33,556 bases of DNA from Actinomadura fibrosa. GTDB taxonomy: Bacteria; Actinomycetota; Actinomycetes; Streptosporangiales; Streptosporangiaceae. How positions within the stretch are numbered: position 1 is the stretch's first letter; each line of letters starts with the position of its first letter. Position numbers and translations under genes: made by a program. This document shows, piece after piece, positions 21,272 to 28,135 of the stretch. Where the stretch lies: NCBI RefSeq assembly GCF_900659615.1, contig NZ_CAACUY010000087.1, forward strand, positions 1 through 33,556, read 5' to 3'. A model generated the notes under the pieces. It searched no databases. It saw only the letters and a program-made list of their open reading frames with translations, and had not been told where the DNA came from.

Positions 21272-22591
21272 TCAGTGCCGCGGGCCGCCGTCCACGAACT
21301 CCGTGGGGAGCGCGGGCTCGCCGCGGGAGAGCTGGAGCGCCGTCGGCGGCAGCTCCGCCACGGCGCGGCGGTGCCGCTCCCGCGCGTCCCGCAGCGTCTC
21401 CCGGCCGACGATCTCGCCTCCGGCGACCAGCGGCACCTGGAGGACGCGGTCACGCGGCCCCGGCGTCGGCTCCCCGGTGGAGACGGTCTCCGCGTGGGCG
21501 GTCCCATGCCCGTCGATGCGCCGCACGGCCGTCTTGCGGCCGCCGCGGCTCGGCTTGCCCACGGACCGCTTCGCCACCGGACGCATGGGCGCGCCGTCGT
21601 CCGGGCCGTCCGCGCGGGCGACGAGCTTGTAGACCAGCGAGGCGGTGGGGGCGCCGGAGCCCGTCACGAGGGACGTGCCGACGCCGTAGCCGTCCACGGG
21701 GGCGGCGCCGAGGGCGGCGATGCCGTACTCGTCCAGGTCGCCGGTGACGACGATGCGCGTGTCGCGGGCGCCCAGCGCGTCGAGCTGCTCCCGGACGCGG
21801 CGCGCCACCACGCCGAGGTCGCCGCTGTCGATCCGGACGGCGCCGAGGCCGGGCCCGGCGAGCTCCACGGCCGTCCGGACGGCCCGCTCGACGTCGTAGG
21901 TGTCGACGAGGAGCGTCGTCCCGTCGCCGACGGAGGCGAGCTGCGCCTCGAAGGCGTGGCGCTCGCTGTCGTGCAGCAGGGTGAACGAGTGCGCGCTCGT
22001 CCCGGCCGTCGGGACGCCGTACAGCCGTCCCGCCTCCAGGTTGGACGTGGTGGCGAAGCCCGCGATGTAGGCGGCGCGGGCGCTCGCGACGGCCGCGCTC
22101 TCATGGGTGCGGCGGGAGCCCATCTCGATGATCGGGCGGTCGTGGGCCGCGTGCACCATCCGGCTGGCCGCGGACGCGACCGCGCAGTCGTGGTTGAGGA
22201 TCGACAGCGCGAGGGTCTCCAGCAGCACGGCCTCCGCGAACGTCCCCTCCACCACCAGAATGGGCGATTCTGGGAAATAGCAGTCGCCTTCGGCGTAGCC
22301 CCAGATGTTCCCGGAGAAGCGGTACCGCTCCAGCCATTGCGCCGTGGGCTGGTCCACGATCCCGTTCGCGGTCAGGAACTCCAGCTCGGCGGCGTCGAAC
22401 CGGAACGCCTCGATCGCGTCGAGGAGCCGGCCCGTCCCGGCGACGACGCCGTACCGGCGCCCGGCGGGCAGATGCCGCGCGAACACCTCGAACACCGAGC
22501 GCCGCTCCGCCGTCCCGCTGCGGAGGGCGGCCTGGAGCATGGTCAGTTCGTAGCGGTCGGTCAGCAGGGCAGTGCTGTCGCCAAGGTCCAC
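21272..22591 (-). CDS. pncB: Nicotinate phosphoribosyltransferase
   Basis: 439 residues; converts nicotinate and PRPP to NaMN, the second step after PncA. Motifs are STALLTDRYELTMLQAALRSG, FEVFARHLPAGRRYG, GSRRTHESAAVASARAAYIAGF, TSNLEAGRLYGVPTAGTSAHSF, LLVDTYDVERA and VRIDSGDLG (PRPP/phosphate-binding). GTG at 22591 (VDLGDSTALLTDRY) is preferred; ATG 22624 and longer forms lack a ribosome site, whereas AGGG lies 9 nt before this GTG. Divergent from clpS, the same arrangement as Rv1330c/Rv1331. The length agrees with the family. Confidence 0.93.
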   Translation of the reverse strand: MDLGDSTALLTDRYELTMLQAALRSGTAERRSVFEVFARHLPAGRRYGVVAGTGRLLDAIEAFRFDAAELEFLTANGIVDQPTAQWLERYRFSGNIWGYAEGDCYFPESPILVVEGTFAEAVLLETLALSILNHDCAVASAASRMVHAAHDRPIIEMGSRRTHESAAVASARAAYIAGFATTSNLEAGRLYGVPTAGTSAHSFTLLHDSERHAFEAQLASVGDGTTLLVDTYDVERAVRTAVELAGPGLGAVRIDSGDLGVVARRVREQLDALGARDTRIVVTGDLDEYGIAALGAAPVDGYGVGTSLVTGSGAPTASLVYKLVARADGPDDGAPMRPVAKRSVGKPSRGGRKTAVRRIDGHGTAHAETVSTGEPTPGPRDRVLQVPLVAGGEIVGRETLRDARERHRRAVAELPPTALQLSRGEPALPTEFVDGGPRH

Positions 22592-22663
22592 AAGTGGAAC
22601 CCTAAGGGGCAGTGTGTGCACCATGGACGTGCAGGCCGTCACACCCGCGCGTCCGGGGGCGCA

Positions 22664-22669
22664 TAGCAT
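22664..22669 (+). promoter_or_regulatory. clpS: Possible -10 element (TAGCAT) of clpS
   Basis: TAGCAT lies about 50 nt upstream of the clpS ATG in the short divergent region. It fits TANNNT and would give a leader carrying the GGGGGAG ribosome site. No -35 recognised. Confidence 0.3.
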
Positions 22670-22719
22670 CGGGGGTCGGGGCGGGACCGACTTCACGGCG
22701 AAAGGGGGAGACGCGGCCA

Positions 22720-23025
22720 ATGAGCGCCATGAGCACGGCGCCCGCGCCGGTCGAGCTGGAACGGCCGGACACCGGGGAGGATCTGAGCGCCGACCGGCCC
22801 TGGCTGGCCATCGTCTGGAACGACCCGATCAACCTGATGTCCTACGTCACGTACGTGTTCCAGACCGTCTTCGGCTACCCGAAGACCAAGGCCGAGAAGC
22901 TGATGCTCGACGTCCACCACAAGGGACGCGCCGTCGTGGCCAACGGCACCCGCGAGGAGATGGAGCGGGACGTCGAGATCCTGCACTCCTACGGGCTGTG
23001 GGCCACCGTGAAGCGGGACGACTGA
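22720..23025 (+). CDS. clpS: ATP-dependent Clp protease adaptor ClpS
   Basis: 101 residues; the N-recognin that delivers N-degron substrates to ClpC/ClpAP. WNDPINLMSYVTYVFQTVFGYPKTKAEKLMLDVHHKGRAVV is the classic core. Asn34, Asp35 and His66, the N-degron-pocket residues, are all present. The N-terminal ~25 residues are flexible. ATG 22720 has GGGGGAG about 9 nt upstream. Followed after 8 nt by the DUF2017 gene, as in most actinobacteria. Confidence 0.95.
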   Translation: MSAMSTAPAPVELERPDTGEDLSADRPWLAIVWNDPINLMSYVTYVFQTVFGYPKTKAEKLMLDVHHKGRAVVANGTREEMERDVEILHSYGLWATVKRDD

Positions 23026-23033
23026 GCGGATCC

Positions 23034-23573
23034 ATGAGCGATGTGAAGAAGACCCGGCACGGCCTCCGGGTCCGGCTGGAGACCGAGGAGGCGGCGCTCG
23101 TCCGTGCGCTGATGGAGCAGCTGCTCGGCCTCCTCGGCGACGCGCCCGGCGCCGACGACGAGCTCGCCTCCATGGGCATCGCGGAGAACGCCGTCAAGCC
23201 GGACGACCCCGTCCTGGCGCGGCTGTTCCCGGACGCCTACCGCGACGACGGCGAGGCCGCCGGCGAGTTCCGGCGCTACACCGAGATGGGGCTGCGCGAC
23301 GGGAAGCGGGAGGCCGCGTCCACGGTCCTCGAAAGCCTGAAGGACCTGGAGCGCGGGACGGTCGCGGAGACCGTGCTGGACGACGACCAGGCGCAGGCGT
23401 GGCTGCGCGCCCTGAACGACGTCCGGCTCGCGCTCGGCACCCGGCTGGACATCGGCGAGGAATGGTACGAGGAGGCCGCGCGGCTCGACCCGAGCGACCC
23501 CCGGATGCCGATGTTCGCGGCCTACGACTGGCTGACCATGCTCCAGGAGAGCTTCGTCCGAGCCCTCTGGTAG
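23034..23573 (+). CDS. DUF2017 domain-containing protein
   Basis: 179 residues, acidic and mostly helical. Recognised by the pattern RLETEEAALVRALMEQLLGLL, DPVLARLFPDAYRDD, EFRRYTEMGLRDGKREAASTVLESL and WLRALNDVRLALGTRLDI. Corresponds to Rv1332, the constant neighbour of clpS. Function is unknown; a Clp-linked role is inferred from gene order. It starts 8 nt after clpS, so it is probably cotranscribed. Confidence 0.9.
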   Translation: MSDVKKTRHGLRVRLETEEAALVRALMEQLLGLLGDAPGADDELASMGIAENAVKPDDPVLARLFPDAYRDDGEAAGEFRRYTEMGLRDGKREAASTVLESLKDLERGTVAETVLDDDQAQAWLRALNDVRLALGTRLDIGEEWYEEAARLDPSDPRMPMFAAYDWLTMLQESFVRALW

Positions 23574-23757
23574 CGCCCTCTCGCGGCGCGGTCTGGTGGC
23601 GCGGCCGGTAAGTGCGGCGTCCGGTCCCGGCCACAACGGACATTACCGATTGTCGAGGCCCCGGTGCGGTGAGTGGCGTTACGTTGGTCTCTCGGGGGAT
23701 GCCAGGGCCCGCTCCCGCGGGCCGCGTGTGTGCCGTACGGAAACTCGGAGGCCCGTG

Positions 23758-24699
23758 ATGTCCCTCAACAGCAAGGCCGTCGGCTCGATGCAGCTCGGCG
23801 ACCACCTGTGCCTGTTCTTCGACAACGACGAGGAGCGGCGGTCGATCATGGCCGCCTACGTCCGCGACGGCGTCCGCGCGGGCCAGAAGATCATCTACAT
23901 CTCCGACGCGGTCACCGCCACGGAAGTCCTCGACTGGCTGCTCGGCGCCGAGCGGGACGCCCCCGTCGCCGGCCCGGACGGCCCGGGCGGCCCGGGCGAC
24001 GCCGCGGACCCCGTCGACCTCGCCGCCGCCATGGAAGAGGGGCACTTCGTCGTCCGGACCGCCGAGGAGACCTTCCTCGCGAGCGGCCGGTTCGACCCGC
24101 AGGGAAGCCTCGACCTCATGGCGACCGAGATCGACCTCGCGCTCGTGCAGGGCTACTCCGGCGTCCGGATCGCCGGCGAGGCGCGGTTCTCGCTGCGCCG
24201 CTGGCCCGGCACCGAGCAGCACGGCGACTTCGAGCGGATGCTCGACGAGATGTTCATGACCAACGACCTGAAGGCCATGGCCATCTGCCAGTTCGACCGG
24301 CGCTGGTTCGACGCCGAGCGGCTCGCGGAGCTGGAGGCCTGCCACATGGGCCACGTCGGCGCCGACGCCTACTACGACGACGGGTCGCTGCGGATCACGC
24401 CGATCTTCAGCCCGCCGGGCGTGGCGCTCGCCGGGGTGATCGACGAGTCGACCCGCCCGGCGGCCGAGAAGGTGCTGGAGTCCGTCGCGACCCGCACCAA
24501 CCTGCTCTGCCTGGACGTCGGCGGCGTCACCGACTGCGACGCCGACGGGCTGCGGCTGCTGACCCGCGCCGACGGCCCCGAGCGCGGGCCGAACCGGGGC
24601 CTGCTGCTGCGCGGCGTGGCGCCGCGGCTCGGCGAGCGGATCGAGTCCGCCGGGCTGGCCCGCGCCTCCGGCCTCGCGATCGACCCGGCACCGCGGTGA
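23758..24699 (+). CDS. MEDS-STAS signalling protein
   Basis: 313 residues. The N-terminal MEDS (DcmR-type sensory) domain spans about 11-205: LGDHLCLFFDNDEERRSIMAAYVRDG, FSLRRWPGTEQHGDFERMLDEMF and CQFDRRWFDAERLAELEACH. The C-terminal STAS domain (about 218-310) contains GVALAGVIDESTRPAAEKVLESVA and LCLDVGGVTDCDADGLRLL. The residues that normally carry the phosphorylatable Ser (DSxG) read DADG (261-264). The linker after residue 68 is a short Gly/Pro/Asp-rich loop, where the paralogue has a huge repeat. ATG 23758 follows GGAGG. Likely an anti-sigma-antagonist-like sensor, with the ligand unknown. First of three MEDS genes in a row. Confidence 0.85.
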   Translation: MSLNSKAVGSMQLGDHLCLFFDNDEERRSIMAAYVRDGVRAGQKIIYISDAVTATEVLDWLLGAERDAPVAGPDGPGGPGDAADPVDLAAAMEEGHFVVRTAEETFLASGRFDPQGSLDLMATEIDLALVQGYSGVRIAGEARFSLRRWPGTEQHGDFERMLDEMFMTNDLKAMAICQFDRRWFDAERLAELEACHMGHVGADAYYDDGSLRITPIFSPPGVALAGVIDESTRPAAEKVLESVATRTNLLCLDVGGVTDCDADGLRLLTRADGPERGPNRGLLLRGVAPRLGERIESAGLARASGLAIDPAPR

Positions 24700-24794
24700 C
24701 CGGCCGGGCGGCACGGGCGGGCGGCGGCGACCGCTGGGCCCCGCCGCCCGGGATTGGTACGTTGGCGGCTGACCGGCGTCCCCAGGGAGGTCGT

Positions 24795-26087
24795 ATGGCG
24801 CACTCGGCGGCGGACGCCGCGGCGCGTTCCACGACGGTCGGCGGGCTGCGGCCGGGCGACCACGCGTGCCTCGCCTACGACAGCGCCGAGGAGCGCCGCG
24901 CCATCCTGACGACCTACCTCCGGGACGCCCTGCGCGCCGGAGAGGCCGTCCTGTACCTCGTGGACGACGAGCCCACCGCCCTGGCCGCCGCCCGCCTACG
25001 CGAGGAGTTCGCCACCCCCACCCCCAAGCCGGCCGCCCCCAAGCCGGATGCCTCCGGGCCGGGTGCCCCCAAGTCGGATGTCTCCGGGCCGGGCGTCTCT
25101 GGGCCGGATGCCCCCAAGCCGGACGCCTGCGAGCCGGGTGCCTCCGGGCCGGGCGCCTCCGAACCGGGCGTCTTCGGGCCGGGTGCCCCCCAGCCGGACG
25201 CCCCCACGCCGGGCGCCTGCGGGCCGGGCGTCTCCGGGCCGGGCGTCTCCGGGCCGGGTGCCTGCGAGTCGGATGCCTTGAAGCTTGACGCGTCCGATCT
25301 TCGCGCGTCCAAGCTGGGTGGGTCCGTGCCGCGCGCGTCCGAGGCCAGCGTGCCTGAGCCGGGTGTGTCCGAGGTCGGGGCGCCCGAGGTTGGGGCTTGT
25401 GGGGGCGATTTGGTTGCGTGGGACGTGGGTGCTGCGCTGGACGATGGGCGGATCGTCGTGCTGTCCGCGGGTGCGGACGGGGCGGAGCCCGCCGGTCTGG
25501 AGAGTGCGCTCGCCGAAGCGATCGAGGCGGCGCTGCGCCGGGGGCACCCTGGGGTCCGTGTGGTCGCCGACGCCTCGCCGGCGCTGCGCGGCTGGCCGGG
25601 CACCGAGCGGTTCGCCGCGTTCGAGGACGCGGTCGGCCGGGCCGTCGCCGGTGCGGGCGGCGCCGTCCGGGCGCTGTGCCAGTACGACCGGCGCTGGTTC
25701 GCGGCCGACCACGTGCGCGCGCTCGAAGCCTGCCACGAGGCGCGCGTCCGGGCCGACGACGTCTTCGACGACGGCGTCCTGACGATCACCCCGCTGTTCG
25801 CGCCGCCCGGGCTGCGGCTCGCCGGGGCGATCGACGAGTCCACCCTGCCCGCGCTGGTCGCGGCGCTGCGCGAGGTCGACCGGCGCGCCGCGCACCTGTG
25901 CCTCGACCTGTCCCGGCTCGACTTCTGCGACCTCGACGGGCTGCGGACGCTGATCGAGGCGAACCGCACCAGCGCCGTCGTCGACCGGCAGGTGATCCTG
26001 CGCTCCATGCCCGGCTGCATGGAGCTGATGATGCGGGTCTCCGGGCTGGAGGCGGCGCCGGGGATCGTGAAGGAGGGCGCGCGATGA
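24795..26087 (+). CDS. MEDS-STAS signalling protein with 125-residue pentapeptide-repeat insertion
   Basis: 430 residues, paralogue of the preceding gene. The MEDS domain starts LRPGDHACLAYDSAEERRAILTTYLRDALRAG. It is interrupted at residues 77-201 by 25 tandem 5-residue units (PKPDA, SGPGA, PKSDV and so on), then resumes with DVGAALDDGRIVVLSAG, RGWPGTERFAAFED and CQYDRRWFAADHVRALEACHEARV. The C-terminal STAS domain (339-430) has DLDG (379-382) in place of the phospho-Ser motif. ATG 24795 has GGGAGG upstream. Its TGA overlaps the next ATG (ATGA, 26084-26087). The insertion falls where the paralogue has its Gly/Pro linker, so it enlarges a surface loop. Function is not known; a scaffold role for the loop is inference. 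Confidence 0.85.
   Translation: MAHSAADAAARSTTVGGLRPGDHACLAYDSAEERRAILTTYLRDALRAGEAVLYLVDDEPTALAAARLREEFATPTPKPAAPKPDASGPGAPKSDVSGPGVSGPDAPKPDACEPGASGPGASEPGVFGPGAPQPDAPTPGACGPGVSGPGVSGPGACESDALKLDASDLRASKLGGSVPRASEASVPEPGVSEVGAPEVGACGGDLVAWDVGAALDDGRIVVLSAGADGAEPAGLESALAEAIEAALRRGHPGVRVVADASPALRGWPGTERFAAFEDAVGRAVAGAGGAVRALCQYDRRWFAADHVRALEACHEARVRADDVFDDGVLTITPLFAPPGLRLAGAIDESTLPALVAALREVDRRAAHLCLDLSRLDFCDLDGLRTLIEANRTSAVVDRQVILRSMPGCMELMMRVSGLEAAPGIVKEGAR
25023..25397 (+). repeat. 25-unit 15-bp minisatellite inside the MEDS-STAS gene
   Basis: Units of exactly 15 bp start at 25023 and every 15 bp to 25383, with no slip. Units 2-17 follow two alternating types, CCCAAGCCGGATGCC and TCCGGGCCGGGTGCC. 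Units 18-25 are increasingly diverged (TTGAAGCTTGACGCG to CCCGAGGTTGGGGCT). The period of 15 keeps the reading frame and encodes Pro/Gly/Ser/Asp-rich pentapeptides. Confidence 0.95.
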
Positions 26088-27142
26088 CGCCGACCCCGGC
26101 CGACCGGCCCGGCGGCCCGCTCCCGGACGCGTCCGGCATCGGCGCGCCCGTCGCCACATCGCCGTTCCCGGCGGCGCAGGGGCCGGCGGACACCGCCCCG
26201 GGCCGCGACCGCGACGTCCTCGTCCACCAGGCGCTGGTCTACCGGTCGCGGCACGAGTTCGCGCTGGCCGCCGTGCCCTACCTGCGCGCGGGACGGCGCG
26301 CGGGCGACGCGGTCGTCGTCATCGCGGCGCCCGCCGTGGCCGACGGGCTCCGCGAGCAGCTCGGCGCGGAGACCGCCGCCGCGATCGAGTTCATCGACGC
26401 GGCCGGCTGGTTCCAGGGCCCGATGCAGACGCTGGCCGCCTACTACGACCGGATGCCCGAGTGGTGGCGGCACGGCCGGCTGCGGCTGCTGGCCGAGCCG
26501 GTGTGGGACGGGCGCACGCCGCTGGAGGTGTGCGAGTGGAAGCGGCACGAGTCGATCCTCAACGTGGCGTTCGCGGCGACCCCGACGTCGATCGTGTGCG
26601 CCTACGACGCGTCCGCGCTGCCGGGGCACGTGGTGGACGACGCGTCCCGCACCCATCCGGAGGTGCTCGGGCCGGAGGGGATCGCGCGGCCGAGCGGGCA
26701 CTACACCGCCCCCGCCGACTTCTACGCCGAGTGCAACGCGGCGCCGCTGCCCCCGCCGCCGTCCGGGGCCGTCCGGCGCGCGTTCGCCAGCGGCGAGCTG
26801 CCGGGGCTGCGGGCGTTCCTCACCGCCGAGGCGGGCCGGCTCGGGCTGCCGAGGGAGGCGTCGCTCCCGTTCGTCCTCGCGGTCAACGAGGTCGCCACCA
26901 GCATCATCCGCGAGGGCGGCGGCCGCGGCTCGCTGTGGGTGTGGGCGGCGGACGGCGAGCTGATCTGCGACGTGCACGACCCCGGCCGGGCCCTGGACGA
27001 CCACTTCCTCGGGTACGCGCCGCCGCGCGGCGTCCGGCGCGGCGAGGCGGCGATGTGGGCCGTCCGGCGGCTGTGCCACATCGTCGAGATCCGCACCGGC
27101 GCGGACGGCACCCGCGTCCGGATGCGGCTGAAGCTCCCCTGA
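26084..27142 (+). CDS. MEDS domain / HATPase anti-sigma-factor-like regulator (RsbA family)
   Basis: 352 residues. A Pro-rich N-tail (1-40) precedes a MEDS domain (about 45-215: LVYRSRHEFALAAVPYLRAGRRAGDAVVV, AYYDRMPEWWRHGRLRLLAEPVWDGRTPLEVCEWKRHESILN). A GHKL ATPase domain (about 230-352) follows with LAVNEVATSIIREGGGRGS (N box), CDVHDPGRALDD (G1) and GEAAMWAVRRLC (G2). The N-box Asn that holds Mg-ATP is Ser273 here. AAGGAGG precedes the ATG by 7 nt, and ATGA overlaps the upstream stop: tight coupling with the MEDS-STAS gene. By family, a switch kinase that binds an anti-anti-sigma or sigma partner, here perhaps the two STAS proteins. No sigma factor is in the window. Confidence 0.85.
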   Translation: MTPTPADRPGGPLPDASGIGAPVATSPFPAAQGPADTAPGRDRDVLVHQALVYRSRHEFALAAVPYLRAGRRAGDAVVVIAAPAVADGLREQLGAETAAAIEFIDAAGWFQGPMQTLAAYYDRMPEWWRHGRLRLLAEPVWDGRTPLEVCEWKRHESILNVAFAATPTSIVCAYDASALPGHVVDDASRTHPEVLGPEGIARPSGHYTAPADFYAECNAAPLPPPPSGAVRRAFASGELPGLRAFLTAEAGRLGLPREASLPFVLAVNEVATSIIREGGGRGSLWVWAADGELICDVHDPGRALDDHFLGYAPPRGVRRGEAAMWAVRRLCHIVEIRTGADGTRVRMRLKLP

Positions 27143-27165
27143 CCGGGTGCTCCGGGGCGAGCCGG

Positions 27166-27171
27166 TAGCCT
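27166..27171 (+). promoter_or_regulatory. mec: Leaderless-type -10 element (TAGCCT) for mec
   Basis: TAGCCT ends exactly 7 nt (TCGGGGC) before the ATG at 27179, with no ribosome site between. It gives mec its own promoter, separate from the MEDS genes upstream. Confidence 0.55.
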
Positions 27172-27178
27172 TCGGGGC

Positions 27179-27598
27179 ATGCTGACGATCGAGCGTGCCC
27201 TGGTTGACCAGATCGTCGCGCACGCGCGCGCCGACCATCCCGACGAGGCGTGCGGGATCATCGCGGGCCCCGCCGGGTCGGACCGGCCCGTCCGGTACGT
27301 CCCGATGGCGAACGCCGAGCGCTCCCCGACGTTCTACCGGTTCGACTCCCAGGAGCAGCTCAAGGTGTGGCGGGAGATGGACGACCGGGACGAGGAGCCC
27401 GTCGTGATCTACCACTCGCACACCGCCACCGAGGCGTACCCGTCCCGGACCGACATCTCCTACGCGGCCGAGCCGAACGCCCACTACGTGCTCGTCTCGA
27501 CCCGCTCGGACGAGGAGACGGAGTTCCGGTCCTACCGGATCGTGGACGGCGAGGTGACCGAGGAAGAGGTCCGGATCGTCGAGTCGTACGGCGCCTGA
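27179..27598 (+). CDS. mec: JAMM/MPN+ metalloprotease (CysO-cysteine peptidase)
   Basis: 139 residues, M67 family. The zinc motif is complete: Glu23 (DEACGII), then HSHTATEAYPSRTD giving His79, His81, Ser89 and Asp92 (HxH-x7-SxxD). In M. tuberculosis, Mec (Rv1334) removes cysteine from the CysO-Cys adduct; the same neighbours, cysO and cysM, follow here. Length and start are standard. Leaderless -10 upstream. Confident on enzyme family; the CysO-specific role follows from gene order. Confidence 0.93.
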   Translation: MLTIERALVDQIVAHARADHPDEACGIIAGPAGSDRPVRYVPMANAERSPTFYRFDSQEQLKVWREMDDRDEEPVVIYHSHTATEAYPSRTDISYAAEPNAHYVLVSTRSDEETEFRSYRIVDGEVTEEEVRIVESYGA

Positions 27599-27628
27599 GG
27601 CGGCGGGGAAGGCCGGGATCGCGGCCGG

Positions 27629-27634
27629 TAAGCT
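27629..27634 (+). promoter_or_regulatory. Leaderless-type -10 element (TAAGCT) ahead of the short ORF
   Basis: TAAGCT, then 7 nt (GGGGGGC), then the ATG at 27642: the same geometry as for mec and rph. It suggests the short ORF and cysO share one transcript starting here. Confidence 0.45.
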
Positions 27635-27641
27635 GGGGGGC

Positions 27642-27761
27642 ATGGGGACGAGCGGAGATCGGACGGGCGCGCGGCGCCATGTCCGCGCCGCCGTGGTGCC
27701 ACCCGTGCAGAGCTACCTGTTCGGGCACTCGCGCGCCGAGGTCGTCTACGACTGTCGCTGA
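27642..27761 (+). CDS. Candidate 39-residue leader peptide ORF upstream of cysO
   Basis: ATG 27642 to TGA 27759-27761, 39 codons, starting MGTSGDRTGARRH and ending AEVVYDCR. A single Cys codon (TGT, rare in this genome) is the second-to-last sense codon. It is preceded by a leaderless -10 and followed, 30 nt after its stop, by a 9-bp GC hairpin and then the cysO ribosome site. This layout suits a translation-coupled attenuator sensing Cys-tRNA, but a cluster of Cys codons, seen in known polycysteine leaders, is absent. Whether it is translated is not shown. Confidence 0.45.
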   Translation: MGTSGDRTGARRHVRAAVVPPVQSYLFGHSRAEVVYDCR

Positions 27762-27791
27762 CGCGCTGACTTCTGCCTGGAATTCCCCCGT

Positions 27792-27823
27792 GCCCCGCCC
27801 GGTTGCAACGTCGAGGGCGGGGC
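27792..27823 (+). promoter_or_regulatory. Attenuator-like hairpin before cysO
   Basis: GCCCCGCCC (27792-27800) pairs perfectly with GGGCGGGGC (27815-27823) across a 14-nt loop. It stands between the short ORF stop (27761) and the cysO ribosome site (AGAAGGAG, 27837-27844). It may stop transcription or mask initiation; no competing antiterminator structure was worked out. Confidence 0.5.
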
Positions 27824-27853
27824 GTCCCGTACGACCAGAAGGAGATCATCGCG

Positions 27854-28126
27854 ATGGCGATCGAGGTCCGGATCCCGACGATCCTGCGCAATCTCACCGG
27901 CGGCGACAAGGCCGTCGAGGGCAAGGGCGGCACCCTGGACGAGCTGTTCACCGACCTGGACGGCCGGCACCCGGGGCTGCGCGACCGCCTGGTGGACGAC
28001 AAGGGCCTGCGCAAGTTCGTCAACGTCTACCTGAACGACGAGGACGTGCGGTTCCTCGGCGGCCTCGACACCGAGGTGGCCGACGGCGACAGCGTCACGA
28101 TCCTCCCGGCCGTCGCCGGCGGCTGA
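27854..28126 (+). CDS. cysO: MoaD/ThiS-like sulfur-carrier protein (CysO-type)
   Basis: 90 residues with a ubiquitin-like beta-grasp fold: AIEVRIPTILRNLTGGDKAVEGKGGTLDELF, GLRKFVNVYLNDEDVRFLGGLDTEV and DGDSVTILPAVAGG. It ends in the Gly-Gly required for thiocarboxylation. AGAAGGAG 9 nt upstream of ATG 27854. Directly followed by cysM, so it is assigned to cysteine synthesis rather than molybdopterin. In mycobacteria, CysO thiocarboxylate reacts with O-phosphoserine on CysM. Confidence 0.93.
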   Translation: MAIEVRIPTILRNLTGGDKAVEGKGGTLDELFTDLDGRHPGLRDRLVDDKGLRKFVNVYLNDEDVRFLGGLDTEVADGDSVTILPAVAGG

Positions 28127-28135
28127 GCCGGCACC

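Noticed and set aside
24914..27643. 909-codon open frame on the minus strand through the MEDS genes
   Set aside because: Low-complexity Arg/Pro/Gly product, opposite three well-supported genes; a high-GC artefact. Similar long frames at 854-3316, 1870-4092 and 18423-20879 were rejected for the same reason.
27679..27850. Cys-rich reading frame (WCHPCRATC) as the cysO leader
   Set aside because: It has no stop before cysO and runs on through that gene in another frame, so it cannot be a short leader; the 27642-27761 ORF is preferred.
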